A DNA stretch of 64,000 nt from Trachythela sp. YZ-2020 (taxonomy: Eukaryota > Cnidaria > Anthozoa > Malacalcyonacea > Clavulariidae): contig JADLSH010000184.1 of the NCBI GenBank assembly GCA_016169945.1, positions 2,480,001 through 2,544,000 of the forward strand, in the 5' to 3' direction. Of this stretch, positions 11,925-23,469 are shown piece by piece. The position numbers and the translations under genes are program-made. The number at the start of each line of letters is the position of its first letter. Positions within the stretch are counted from its first letter, which is position 1. The notes under the pieces were generated by a model. The model searched no databases and was not told the DNA's origin. It was given only the letters and a program-made list of their open reading frames with translations.

Positions 11925-14632
11925 TAAGTCATTTCAAAAGCTGCCGGGGTAGTATAAGATGTATTTCCTCTGGATCCGATGTTCCACCGATCCTTGTAAA
12001 GATTCAGGGTCTTCTTGTTGAACAGGAACGCCATTCCAATGTACAGTCCTTGTAGACAAACAAAGACAACAAACAAATATTCGAATGCTTCTGTATCGGG
12101 AAACATCATACCAACGAACGCAAACAGCCAGGGAAAACCGACCAACGTTGCAAGTTTTGTGCAGATGAGAAGATTTTGTTTTCTTTCCTGGCGTTGTAAG
12201 GTCTGTCTATCCTTGTCATGACGAAATAACCAACGTGCTGTTTGGATAAATGTGCAGATATTATACAGAAGTGATACAGCTAAGGGTAATAGGAATAAAT
12301 ACAGCTTAGCGTTTAGAGTTTCCAACCAACAGTTTGTTCCATAGTCCACTGAGAATGCTTCAGTCTTGTCCAAGGTGACACAAATTGCGACAAATACGGC
12401 AGGTGTTAACCACACGAATGCTGAATACTTGATAAACCTCCGCCAAGATGTGTTGGCAAATCTTCCAACGAAAGGTTGCGAGAAAACGAGACAAGAATGA
12501 TATGAAATGACGGACATTGCTAGAAAGGATACATGGAAAAGATAGTGTTCCAAAATCGCAAAAACTTTACATGTTGTTGTTCCCGTAAAATGACTGGTCC
12601 CTATCAACCATACGAGATGTGACAGCAACATTGAGAGGCTTAAGTTCATTAAATTCATTCCTGGAACCGTCCTTAATTCTTGAAATAATCCATAAGTTAT
12701 CAAAAGTAGTATTAAGCAAATTATGGAGACACTGAAACCAATTAATGTTAGAATTTGTAGTCCATAACTTGTCGTGCTTGGATTGTATTTCGTGTCAGTT
12801 TTATTAAAAGTATTCTTAAACGGTAAACAAACGCTAATTGTTGAATTTCTTGATAAAATAGAATTTTGAGTTGTATTAGAAATGTTGTTATTCTCTTTGT
12901 TTTCACCAATTAAATACTCGCCAAAATTGAAGATACTCTCTGTTGCATTGTAATAAACTGACAAGTTGGAGAAAATCACGTATTCTTCTGGACTTAGAGG
13001 CACGTATGCACCTTCTCTACAATCTGAAAGGACCAGTTTACGACATAATGTAATATTTCCACCTTCTTCTTTAAATAAAGTATAATCCTCAAGTAAAAAT
13101 ACTTTCCTTGTTTTGCTTGCAACAAGGCTTCCATTTTTATCGATTTTGTATTCATGTGATCGAAACTTCTCTTCACCGTAGCAGAAAAGCCGTTTTGAAA
13201 TCACTTTAGTAACAGGGAACGTGGTTTCTTTCCAATATAAAGAATAACTTCTAGTAAAGTTGAAAAGTTTCAAGAATGCAGTGTTCTCGTCTGTAACATT
13301 AAAGATGGTCTGGTGTTGGTTGGCCATCATTAAACTTTGAAATGGCGTCAGTGTTAAACGAAATGTTGCAACGAGTAAGTAATACCACGTGCGGATTTTC
13401 CCGGTGGGGCCAAACTTGGCTTGCATGTGGAAAGCCATCCTTGAAATTTGGTTGCGTTGAAGCGAAAACTCAGAAATCAACGCTGACTTCAAATCATTTT
13501 TTAGCTTAGAAATAATTATCCTGTGTTGAGACTCATGTTCGAACCATACTAGTATCAAATACTCACTTGTTAGTTTACCAGAGGAAGAAATAATATACCC
13601 TTTTCGACAAAACTGCAACCTAGTATCGTAGACCGTACCCGAGGGACAATCCTCTGCGACTCTGTAAGTTGTTGATATTCCACTCGCTTTTCTCAAGTTA
13701 AACACAATCGAAAGTGTTCTAGGTATCGATCCACCACCACAAGCTTCTGCATAACGATAAAAGGTTGTCTCAACACCATTACATTTTGCGCATGCGTTGT
13801 TCTTGAAGAAGGGTGTACCGTCTCCAACGACTTCAACCGGACCGTCAACACAAGCTATGTATAAGAATGTATCATTTGTTAAACTACACTTGTCTATATA
13901 ATTCTTTCCAAAACATAATCTCCGAGGTTGTCGCGACCCGGGTAAAACGTACTTAATCCTTCCCCCGTTGTTCTCAATAAACTTCAGCTTTGCATTCAGG
14001 TCGAATTCCTCGGGAGGTATGACGTACGTGATTGTTACAACAACAACATTCCACGAAGTGTAATTTTCCATCCCATTACACAAAGCACAGTATAGATTCC
14101 GATATGTCAGGGCATTCGCTCCTACAACAGGAATATAGTCTTCTACAGGATACGAAAATTTCGATGGGGCATTCTTACATCTTGTTCTCAGCTCGTCCAA
14201 AGGCCAGTCTGCTGGACATTTAGAAATCATCCAAACTCCAGTCACTCCATAGATGTCACACCCGTCATGCAAAGACGATATACCGGCAAAGTCAACACAT
14301 TTCCACATCGAAGTTTTAGGTTCGAGTAACTCCTGTCGTCCGCAATAGTGTTCATAGTCAGGACAGCAATCAGAGAAAATTTTAAAGCAAGCTTCGTCGC
14401 AGTAGCAACCAAGGGTGGTGTCATCAAGTACTGTCGCATTCCCGGAACATTGTGACTGGGAATAACAACTTTCCCGCGGGTCTGTTGATCTTTTTGTACG
14501 ACCATAACTACGCTTCAGTATACTGGACTCATTCTCTCGAAGGTTATGCTGTGCTGAGCCACAGGAGATAAATACAGATGTAATTATAAGAAGAAAGCGT
14601 GCAGAACTGTTTGCCAGGATTAGTAGATCCAT
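11891..14632 (-). CDS. Intronless somatomedin-B/class-B seven-transmembrane receptor (copy 2)
   Basis: 913 residues from the conserved V-M-D start (an upstream in-frame Met at 14650 is not conserved). A signal peptide is followed by a somatomedin-B-like domain at about 56-97 (CYCDEACFKIFSDCCPDY). A long N-glycosylated, cysteine-rich ectodomain follows, then seven membrane segments from about 622 to 875. Class-B hallmarks are the TM3 cysteine (TCKVFAILEHY) paired with N-C-W in the second extracellular loop. I see no GPS-type HL(S/T) cleavage site before TM1, so it is nearer Methuselah-like receptors than classic adhesion GPCRs. Oddity: the last 11 residues (YRRPAKLEKSV) and the stop come from a transposon end; the other copies stop after F-x-M-T. 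Ligand unknown. Confidence 0.9.
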   Translation of the reverse strand: MDLLILANSSARFLLIITSVFISCGSAQHNLRENESSILKRSYGRTKRSTDPRESCYSQSQCSGNATVLDDTTLGCYCDEACFKIFSDCCPDYEHYCGRQELLEPKTSMWKCVDFAGISSLHDGCDIYGVTGVWMISKCPADWPLDELRTRCKNAPSKFSYPVEDYIPVVGANALTYRNLYCALCNGMENYTSWNVVVVTITYVIPPEEFDLNAKLKFIENNGGRIKYVLPGSRQPRRLCFGKNYIDKCSLTNDTFLYIACVDGPVEVVGDGTPFFKNNACAKCNGVETTFYRYAEACGGGSIPRTLSIVFNLRKASGISTTYRVAEDCPSGTVYDTRLQFCRKGYIISSSGKLTSEYLILVWFEHESQHRIIISKLKNDLKSALISEFSLQRNQISRMAFHMQAKFGPTGKIRTWYYLLVATFRLTLTPFQSLMMANQHQTIFNVTDENTAFLKLFNFTRSYSLYWKETTFPVTKVISKRLFCYGEEKFRSHEYKIDKNGSLVASKTRKVFLLEDYTLFKEEGGNITLCRKLVLSDCREGAYVPLSPEEYVIFSNLSVYYNATESIFNFGEYLIGENKENNNISNTTQNSILSRNSTISVCLPFKNTFNKTDTKYNPSTTSYGLQILTLIGFSVSIICLILLLITYGLFQELRTVPGMNLMNLSLSMLLSHLVWLIGTSHFTGTTTCKVFAILEHYLFHVSFLAMSVISYHSCLVFSQPFVGRFANTSWRRFIKYSAFVWLTPAVFVAICVTLDKTEAFSVDYGTNCWLETLNAKLYLFLLPLAVSLLYNICTFIQTARWLFRHDKDRQTLQRQERKQNLLICTKLATLVGFPWLFAFVGMMFPDTEAFEYLFVVFVCLQGLYIGMAFLFNKKTLNLYKDRWNIGSRGNTSYTTPAAFEMTYRRPAKLEKSV

Positions 14633-14680
14633 TACGCTATACTTACGCAAATATATGGTCGTACACCGTTAACGATCAGT

Positions 14681-14690
14681 ACTATATAAT
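14681..14690 (-). promoter_or_regulatory. TATA-like box of receptor copy 2
   Basis: Minus strand ATTATATAGT, about 50 bases upstream of the ATG. It is followed by GATCGTTAACGGTGTACGACC, which aligns with the same interval of the other copies. Confidence 0.5.
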
Positions 14691-14699
14691 ATGTTATAA

Positions 14700-16121
14700 G
14701 TTTGTGCCTTCAGGGTCTGTCAAAAAGCTGATTAGCATATAGATAAGCAATATGCCACCCACTTCCTTCCAGAACATCGACTAAACGTGTTCCAAATGAA
14801 CGAGACGTGACTAAAGCGTTTAAGTACAAACCCCAGCGACCTGACGCCTTCGGACAAAATGTTTTAAGAAATTTAAAGATTCCAAGGACTATCTTAATAT
14901 GATTTATTGAGACTGGTTTATTCACTCGAAATCTGCCCTCAGAATGTATAGGAAAAGGCGTTCATGTGACCCCAATTCCCAGACAAACATCGAAAAACAA
15001 AACAAATTTGCACAATGCTACTGAATCCATGATTATCCTATATTAGAATCAACGACACCCTTTAAAACTTTTACCTTTGGTCTTTCTTACGACACAACTG
15101 CAATAATGTCTTCATTAATCCCCCCCCCCACCCCTCCGCCCCCCAAAACAATATTGGATATACTATAATTGAGTTAACTGTGTTCTTGAATTATAATCAA
15201 AATTGAATGGTGGGGTTAAAAGACAGGCTTTTATAAATTTGCGATAATATTACAAATGTTGGTCCAATAATTGGTAATGTCGCAGATGGTTTGTTCAGGA
15301 TTGCAGTTGATTTTCATAGTTATAATATAAATATGTGACTTGACGTCAGCGAGCATGAAATCACAGAAACAGTTTTCTGTTTAAACACACAGTCTGCGAC
15401 CCCAGGTTTCGGTTCGCATTTTTTGGTGGATTTCCAGACAAAACATGGAATTCAAAACACCACTGATCACATAATACACTGAAGAATGATGACCGAAGCC
15501 TCATTAACATGCGAAATTTAACTTCCGCTTCTGATATGGTGGCAATATTAAAGGGAAATGTGTTTACAACAGTTTGCGAAGCCCATTTTTTGCAAATACG
15601 AGGCATTTCTTAAAACTAAACTAACTTGTTAGAAGAAAACGATACTCCTATGGTTCGGAGCGTAAATTGCACAGGTTACGCTGAAATATCGCCGAAAAAA
15701 TGGTTTCGTGAATAGTGCAAGTGTTTGATAAGAGTTTCCATGAGATCTAGCAATTTCGGTTTGCGATTCTGGAAAGAATGTACTCAACAATTAAACAATA
15801 TTTTCAACAAACGTGCATGATTACTTTCGTTTTGTAATTTCTGATACGCTTTTATCACGGGTGACACTTTTAGTTACTTACTGTTTAAGACAACATTGTT
15901 CAAATCAAAGCTCGCAGGTTCGATTCCCACAGTGGTAAAGCAATTTTTCAGCTTGTCCGGTGTGGAGTCATTCAGCTCGAGTAGCATCATTTTATATCAT
16001 TTACCCGATTCCTACTGCTAACCTCGCAATCATTAGACGTATCAATACTAGAAATAGTTAACACTATACATGATGGTTTAAACCGATTCATATATCATAT
16101 TGCCATTGAACTCTACTTTAG
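14700..16121. other. Duplicated 5' flank of receptor copy 2, no gene
   Basis: Aligns with about 27720-29600 of block B. At 15895-15965 there is a SINE-like remnant with a B-box-like GGTTCGATTCCC. The block B copy (29470-29545) keeps more of the A-box side. No coding potential. Confidence 0.6.
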
Positions 16122-16192
16122 CTACAATCCTGGCCAAAAGTCCTTGGGACACCTTAACTTTTGTTATATTTTATTGCAATCTTAAAGGAAAC

Positions 16193-16362
16193 CAGGGACG
16201 TAGCCAGGGGAGAGCCGAGGGAGCCGCGGCTCCCCCGCTTTGGTAATATTTAGTGCTAATACTTACTGCAAAACCGGAATTATGCCCCACATATAGCTAC
16301 AACTACCTTTAATCCCTACAGGGCTCCCCCCCCCCCCTTTGAAAGCTCTGGCTACGTCCCAG
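16193..16362. mobile_element. 170-bp hAT-type MITE nested in another MITE
   Basis: Starts CAGGGACGTAGCCAGG and ends CTGGCTACGTCCCAG. Flanked on both sides by the exact 8-bp duplication AAGGAAAC (16185-16192 and 16363-16370), the hAT signature. The interior is mostly C/G homopolymer. Confidence 0.9.
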
Positions 16363-16489
16363 AAGGAAACAGCATTTATCGGGCAACTGAGTTTCCTAAA
16401 CACTCCGCCCCCTCATCCCCCCAAACAATGTTGGATTTACGGGAATGTTGAAGTGAAATTTGGCAAACTTCCAACATTGAAAAGGGGTG

Positions 16490-16552
16490 GCGGAGGGAGG
16501 AGGAGGGGAGGAGGAGGGGAGGAGGAGGGGAGGGGAGGGGAGGGGAGGGTGA
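16490..16552 (+). repeat. GGA/GGGGA simple repeat
   Basis: Purine-only run of GGAGGAGGAGGGGA units. It produces spurious ORFs on both strands. Confidence 0.9.
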
Positions 16553-16612
16553 CTTTTGAAAATTAAAGCTATTAAATGCTCAGTGTCCAAAGACTTTTGT
16601 CCAGGATTGTAG

Positions 16613-18255
16613 ATTATATATAACTATACGCCTATGTCTGGATGGCACTAACTATATGGCCAATTTCAAGTTTAATTTCTTATTCAATAGGTAGATCCTT
16701 TATTATTTTAAGAGAAAACTCAATAAAAAGATCACATTAACATGATCGCCCTTTGCCGGGACGGGATGTAAAGCGGGGTCATTTCGATGTATTGAAATAG
16801 ACGTATGTATTTATAAACACCAGAACCTCATCAACAATATTAATATTTCAGCTCGATTAATTGTATCGATTTGAAGTTTGTTGTGAATACTTGTTATAAC
16901 GACATACAAAACATGTTTAACAGCCAGCTTGATAGGTTGTACGTTAAAGATTTTAGAATTTAGTCACGTGATGGTGGAAAACCTCTATACATATATATAC
17001 GACATTATATACGCGGGGACTTCTATATATGCCTCCTCGGGTTTTGGCTTCACAGGAAACACGTGCCCCCCCCCCCCAAGTTTTCTTCAAAGTGCCCTTT
17101 TCTCCAACTAAAATAAATAATGGGAAAGTGTCCTTTTCTAATAGAAGAGGTGCCCTTTAGACGAAGTGCCCCCCCCCCCCAACTTGAAGTTACTTTCTAC
17201 CGCTATGTTCGTCGAGTTTTTTGCAAGGAAGAACTAAGCATTCTCATTCAAAGCTTCGTGATCGAGCGGGCTGCGTTATCTAAATCTCAAGGAGTTTGGG
17301 AATGTATTGACCAAAACCCATTTAACGAATGGTATCATGAGTGATAGCATACTGGAGGGTTGAATGCTTCCAGGCAGCAAAAGACCCTCTATAACCATGC
17401 ATAACAACGCGAAGTGATTTCAAGGATGCACGCGGTTTCGAGTAAAAAAGCAAATTATGCTAAATCTACCTGTCGTCTATTGGCTCCCAAACATATGGTC
17501 ATTGTATATACTATATAGACATTGCTGTGTACAATGAAAGTTAATGCGGTAATAACTTATTACACAAATGGATGTAATCACAATATATTGCACTGTCACT
17601 GCTACTGAAACTCAGCTATGGATCTTATACATGACAACGGACTCATACGCAACGCCGGCAAGCCCACATGTGCACCCCGGGATATCAGAGTGAGTGGCGA
17701 ACCCTCTTATGAAACGGATGCCAATATGATAAAAAAATTCTAAAATTTCATACATATATCCCCTATTATTATAATCAGTACACAAAATTTCGCATACCGA
17801 TGCTTTCACCACGATTTAGCTTCATCGGGATGAAATTGTGGGGCTGACTACATGAAGAGAAGCACTTTCAAATATAGTGAATTGTTTAGGTGAGGCTAAA
17901 ATACAATTGGATGAAAATCCTTTCTCCGATAATTATATACTCTGAGATTAAATAAAGCGAAAAAAATATTTACACATGTTTAGTGGTTAGAAGACATCGC
18001 AGGCTGTCATCTTCAAAAGCAGAGCATAATTTACAGAGAGTTGAAAATACTTCTTTAAAGAAAATTTACATTAAAAGACTAAGTGTAGTATACTATAGAG
18101 TTTATGCCACTAAAAGTAAATGCTCATGTATATTATTACATGCAGTGTTCAAATCATTTGATATCTTGCCAAGTTTAAAATTATTTAAATGTTCATGCAG
18201 TCGAGTACTGCACTGAAGAACTACCCGAGCTACTTCACTGTTCCATTGCTGTTTA
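16613..18255. other. Duplicated non-coding DNA, right end of block A
   Basis: Aligns with block B from about 29640 and 31560-33080. It holds one copy (about 16980-17070) of the 58-bp unit that is repeated four times in B, with CACGTG inside. The site where B carries a hAT (32577-32700) is empty here: CATGAAGAGAAGC at about 17850-17862. No gene. Confidence 0.6.
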
Positions 18256-20154
18256 ACATGTCGCTAAATTTAGATTTCACTCCGCCGCCTCTTAGCTCAT
18301 TTTGTGCGATGATAAAATCCCTTTAAGATAAAGTCTGTTCTCATCAGTTATTTAAGGTGTTATTTTGAACAATATATTAAATTTGTTATTATGTGCACGT
18401 GCATGCTTCTTGATTAGACTATCTAGACAAAATGTCAACAGCTGATGAATGCTGCGTACATGGTGTGATGTTTTTGTACAGGCGACTGCAAAAACATTTA
18501 ATTGTGATTCAGTACTTTTGCCTTTTCAGAACCTCACGAGTCCAATGGCAATGTCAAAGAACTCGCTCACGGATATATAGCTTTTATAGCAGTTTCTACT
18601 TACCTTAAACTTGTTATTTGTATAATATAATTATGGTCTATTTTAAACTTATTATACTTTCTGTATATGTTAAAAAATATTTCCATTTAGTCACGAAGCA
18701 TTCATGATCAGTTTTGTGTGATAAAGTATGTTGTAGCCTGTAAGTTAAATTTAACAGCCTTAGAAAAGATAAGCCGAACCCAAATATTGTTTTTTTGGAC
18801 TCAGCAATGCTTTTAAATACATTTAATGGGGTGTTTGGGGTAAAAAGTATTTCATGGGGTTAAAAATTGCTCTTAAATAAGTTACTATATATATACACTA
18901 TTTGTATATATTTGTCATTTGAAATACTTTGGTCGCACTGTTAACCTGTGGCTATATGCATAATCTAAGTATAAAAAGACTGACTGGAACATGGATAATC
19001 TTCCATTATATTGAAGTCTGATTTATATCATTGATATATCAATATACTATCGCGTTATACTATCAGCAAATCGCATACAAATTCAACAAGTCCGCACGCG
19101 ATATTATATATATTTATTGTTTTAAAGCTTGTAAGATGATGAAAATGGGCATTATATAACTAAATGCTACAAGTAGGTATATATATATATATGCATTTAT
19201 TATATAGTAGACAGTAAGATATGGAAAATATGCCGTGACATATTTTCCATATCTTCACTAGCGAGGATATCGATCACGTGATCATTTCCTGCCAATGGGT
19301 TTGTGTTTTGAAGTTGTCAATTTCATGATGACTATATAATAAAAAGAACATTACACGGTGGCTTGAAGATATGAATTTTATCTTCTCGTGTTGAAAACAA
19401 TATAAAATTCATATCTTCACTCGAAGATAAAATTCATATCTTCGCGCCGCCGTGTAATATCCTCTATATAGTAACAAAAATGGAAGAAACGAGTTTTCTG
19501 GCGTATCATCTGATTTATATCATCGATATCAATATCAAAGGCGCGTGCGTTCATATTACGTTATCAGCCAACCGCATTAACAAATTCAATAAGTCGGCAT
19601 GCTATATTATATTAATGCTTCAATTCTCTGTTTCATTGTCTTTATGTATCGATCCACTTTATAGTGTAAATGCACAAGTTACACTATCATTCATTTATAT
19701 TAAACAAACTAAAAAATTAATTCTCAAAAACGGAACAAAAATATAGGGAAAAGGAATCAGTTTATAGTTAGAAATTAGAACACTGCAGCCAACACTATTC
19801 TTAATCTTATACTGTGGTATATAACAAAGTATATTATGTAATTATAATATAGGTAATAGCATAATAGCTTCCATTTACCCTTTCACCACCCTATTTAAAA
19901 GGTCCAATGTTTTGTTGTTATTGAAATATTAATGTTTTTATATAAGTATAATATTTGTTTGATTGCATGTACTTGGATATATAGACATTGCATACCTATC
20001 TTTTTAGTTTATGCGTTACGTAAATGGCTAATATAGAGAGTTTAAACTTTAGGTTGAAACGTCAAACGACGTACGCCATATATGTATAGGCAGTGTTTAT
20101 TGATTAAACGACGTACGCCATATATATATATATATATAGGCAGTGTTTATTTAG
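18256..20154. other. Spacer between the duplication blocks, no gene
   Basis: AT-rich and non-coding. It contains a palindrome at 19221-19255 (AGATATGGAAAATATG and complement), the hairpin at 19350-19459, and at about 19905-20110 an inverted, diverged copy of the spacer found at 6400-6600 and 22730-22950. Confidence 0.55.
19350..19459. repeat. Hairpin repeat, about 110 bp
   Basis: Outer inverted ends ATTACACGGTGGC and GCCGCCGTGTAAT enclose the palindromic word GAAGATATGAATTTTATCTTC and two further copies of its complement. Looks like a tiny snapback MITE. Confidence 0.7.
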
Positions 20155-20302
20155 CAATTATTGAACGAGTTTGAGCGTGATATGAAGAATTATCATGCCC
20201 GAAGTTTGCCGTTATCAACCGAAGCCGCAGGCTGAGGTTGATAACGGCAAACTTCGGGCATGATAATTCTTCATATCACGCGAAAACCGAGTTCAATAAT
20301 TG
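20155..20302. repeat. Snapback element with perfect 46-bp arms
   Basis: 20175-20220 and 20236-20281 are exact reverse complements (46 of 46) around a 15-base loop. Imperfect outer arms begin CAATTATTGAAC and end GTTCAATAATTG. The whole unit is 148 bp. It can form a very stable hairpin. No coding. Confidence 0.9.
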
Positions 20303-20623
20303 TTTTATTATTTATTTAAAAAATTAAAAATATCTTGCGTGCTAGACAAGGTTGGCGAACCTTGAGGAAGCCATTTGTTTTTCCACGGCAGTGTTGGCAG
20401 TTTGTCATTGTCAACGAGTCAATATGATTGTCGTCGCCATAACCATGACAACGAAGTCATATTGACGCGTCAATAATTATCATATTGACTCGCTTGACCA
20501 TATTTGGCAAGCTGTCGCCGCGTAAAGAGCCTGGACACGAGGTTGTTGAGTTGATATGACGATTTCACAGTTGGCTGTTAGCCAATCAGAAACCAGGAAT
20601 TTTTTAAATAAATAATAAATATG

Positions 20624-20797
20624 ATTATTGCAGCCCTCTTTGGGGCAACTGTGGAATTTGTCTCAAGGATAAGCTTCAAAAAGTTCATAATCGCGCTGCG
20701 AGAGTGATAACTGCGTCCACCTACGACATTCGATCTGTTGATGTGCTTATAATATGCTAGGTTGGGAAACTCTAGATCAAAGACGTAATTATATCAA
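20624..20797 (+). mobile_element. LINE reverse-transcriptase ORF fragment, frameshifted
   Basis: Frame 1 encodes CSPLWGNCG, then KLQKVHNRAARVI, the conserved post-palm motif of CR1/L2-type LINEs. After a frameshift near 20750 the next frame continues LGWETLDQRR, also conserved there. It ends where block B begins (20803). Confidence 0.75.
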
Positions 20798-21299
20798 TTA
20801 CCCTTGATTAGCGATGCGATCTGTTAGAAAAAGCAGGGGAAAAATAGTGTGAAAACTGTTTATGACCTTCATTAGTTTGGACGTCAATTGCCGCCATCTT
20901 GGCTTCGCTTTTCCTACTGGCCGAACATTAGAAGTTCTTACTCCAGATACATATGGAGCTCACTGACCTATACTTGTAACATTTAGATATAATATTCGTT
21001 TTCAGAATCTTATAAAGCTTTAAAACGACATAGAACATGCTGGCACATATTATGTGAATTGTTAATTATCTATCCGCCGTGATCTATCGTTGAAAACAGC
21101 GCTTCTCTCACAAGCGTACAACTTAAGGTAGCGTGCTCCTCAATCGCACGCGGCCTTATCGAATTTGTTCATGCGTTAATGCGATTTGCTGATTAACACG
21201 CGCGCTTTGATATTGACATATAAATCAGATGCATGATTCGCCAGAAAACTCGTTTTTTCAATTTTGTTATAGTGCATACCTACTTTTACTACGCGAGGA

Positions 21300-22135
21300 T
21301 TTACGTAAGAGTTTCCTCAACTCTTAATAGTGTTGGTCATGCATGAGTACAAGCATTGCATGAAAGTTCGAAAGCGAGAGTTTATACATGAGAGTTTTCT
21401 CAACTCTTAATATTGTTTGCATGGTCATATAGGTACAACTATTGCATGAGAGTTGGCAAGCGAGAGTTTACATGAGAGTTTTCTAAACTCTTAATATTGT
21501 TTGCTCATACATGAATACAATCATGGCATGAGAGTTTTCTCAACTCTTAATATTATTTGGTCATGAGTACAAGCATTGCATGAAAGTTCGAAAGCGATAG
21601 TTTACAGGAGAGTTTTCTCAACTCTTAATATTGTTTGTTCATATGAGTACAAGTATTGCATGAGAGTTGGCAAGCGAGAGTTTACATGAGAGTTTTCTCA
21701 ACTCTTAATATTGTTTGTTCATATGAGTACAAGCATTGCATGAGAGTTGGCAAGCGAGAGTTTACATGAGAGTTTTCTCAACTCTTAATATTGTTTGCAT
21801 GGTCATATAAGTACAAGTATTGCATGAGAGTTGGCAAGCGAGAGTTTACATGAGAGTTTTCTAAACTCTTAATATTGTTTGCTCATATATGAATACAATC
21901 ATTAAATGAGAGTTTTCTCAACTCTTAATATTGTTTGCTCATATATGAGTACAAGCATTGCATGCATGAGAGTTGGCAAGCGAGAGTTTACACGAGAGTT
22001 TACTCAACTCTTAATATTGTTTGCTCATATAAGTACAAGCATTGCATGAAAGTTGGCAAGCGAGAGTTTACACGAGAGTTTTCTCAACTCTTAATATTGT
22101 TTGCTCATATGAGTACAAGTATTGCATGAATGGAT
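21300..22135 (+). repeat. 80-bp minisatellite array, about ten units
   Basis: Unit period is 80 bases (for example TGAGAGTTGG at 21661 and 21741). Each unit has AGAGTTGGCAAGCGAGAG, a near-palindromic GAGAGTTTTCTCAACTC core and a GAGTACAAGCATTGCATG end. Some units are half-length. Block A has only the palindromic remnant at 3660-3905. Confidence 0.9.
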
Positions 22136-22299
22136 AAATCGAACCCCATCTTAAATAAATGTGACAGTAATTTATTCACAAGTCAAACCTTTATGTTGTT
22201 TAGCTTACTTTATTAACTTCGTCAAAGAGTAACCATTATACAAATTATGGATAAATTTAGTTAACTTGACTATATGTCATATGGGAGTTAAAGCCTCAC

Positions 22300-22650
22300 G
22301 CGCGGTACATATATATATATATATAGTCAAATCTGCAGACATGCATATATATATATATATATAGTCAAATCTGCAGACATGCATGTTTCGCCGTTCAACG
22401 GCTCGTCAGTGCAGCTTGTAACGCAGTCTAGATGCGAGTGACTTCGTATTTATACACCATACTCTTGCCCTCACCAAGCGCATGTGGTACAATACTCAGA
22501 CACCTGCGCATCAAGACATGCGTGAAGTGTCTTGGGGCCAGAGTGCTCAAACGACCACAAGGGAAGTGAGCTTTTGCATTATAGCTTATAGCCACCAATT
22601 AACCTCACAGAGTGCTCAACACACTATATATATATATATATATATATGAG
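22300..22650. repeat. TA microsatellites flanking a B-specific insertion
   Basis: Runs of TA at about 22309-22324, 22345-22363 and 22625-22647. A duplicated TAGTCAAATCTGCAGACATG lies between the first two runs. Block A has a short run (ACATATATATGAGGG) at the equivalent point, near 6290, so the intervening 330 bp is extra in B. No gene. Confidence 0.7.
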
Positions 22651-22982
22651 GGCAACAGCAAACGGTAATGTCGAATTCTATTTGCACAATTTTCATTTCT
22701 CTTCGTTTGCTCATAATTTCAGTCTTCATGATGTCAAAACAAACATCCCATTTCCTTTCTGTTGCTTAACAACACAAACTATACGTGCGTACGTCGTTTG
22801 ACGTTTCAACCTAAAGCTCAAACTCCCTATTACAGTATTAGCCACTTACGTAAGACAAAAACCAAAAAGTAACTATGTCTATATCTAAATACATGCAATT
22901 ATATACAACTAAAAAACATTGATATTTCAATAACAACAAAATATTGGTCATCTTGAAGAGAGTCGTGGAGGGGTCAAATTGA

Positions 22983-23424
22983 GCCCCTGTTTACATGAAG
23001 GGCTGGCCCTCCAAGGCGAGACTCCGCGTGCAATTCAAATCCCTATTAAAATTGTTTTCGTACATATGAGAGGAGGGCCAGCCTTCCTAGGCGAGATCTC
23101 GCTATTACCTATTGACTACCCGAGATCTCGCTGAGAAGGGCTGGTAATTTCTAGGGCTAGCCCTCCTAGTAGGGCTGAGTAAAAAACTTGCCGTGTCTGT
23201 GTCAAACTCCGCTTTTCGAAGTCATTTTCTATTTGAATATTTAGTTTTGGAAGAATATTCAATTGTCTGCTGGTTTTTATTCGAAAATTTGACAGGTAAA
23301 AATATATATTTTTGACTTCGTAAGAAAATAAATTAGGGAAGTAATTTAATGCTGTAAACACGAGGTGAAAACCAACCCTACTGGTAGGGCTAGCCCTTCA
23401 TGTAGGGCTCGTGTAAACAGGGGC
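22983..23424. mobile_element. MITE with GCCCCTGTTTA ends (block B copy of 6658-7265)
   Basis: Same flanks as the block A copy (TCAAATTGA on the left, GAAGCTGATATTTGCC on the right), so it predates the duplication. Relative to A it lacks an internal stretch around 6870-7020. Confidence 0.75.
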
Positions 23425-23469
23425 CGAAGCTGATATTTGCCTATTTTTTAACTGGGAAAATGGGATTTA

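Larger units (their letters stand above)
16122..16612. mobile_element. MITE with CTACAATCCTGG ends, host of a nested hAT MITE
   Basis: Ends CTACAATCCTGGCCAAAAGTC and GACTTTTGTCCAGGATTGTAG are inverted repeats over 21 bases with one mismatch, typical of Tc1/mariner-like MITEs. Contains the hAT insertion at 16193-16362 and a GGA-rich run. No matching copy at the equivalent site in block B. Confidence 0.75.
3162..18255. other. Segmental duplication block A
   Basis: Collinear with block B (20803-33080) in the same orientation. Matching anchors are 3240-3480 with 20870-21090, 6226-6600 with 22238-22950, the receptor gene 11927-14632 with 24882-27614, 15240-15980 with 28780-29580 and 17500-18240 with 32240-33070. 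A is longer because it carries a LINE-containing insertion (about 4010-6225), a 3-kb foldback (7662-10689), a 1-kb element (10927-11924) and nested MITEs (16122-16612). Ends are approximate. Confidence 0.85.

Noticed and set aside
12780..12870. GPS autoproteolysis site before TM1 of the receptors
   Set aside because: No H-L-(S/T) or similar triplet is seen in the stretch preceding TM1, so I do not call a GAIN/GPS domain.
21300..22135. CRISPR-like array
   Set aside because: Regular 80-bp period, but there are no unique spacers; units are whole tandem copies in a eukaryotic genome.
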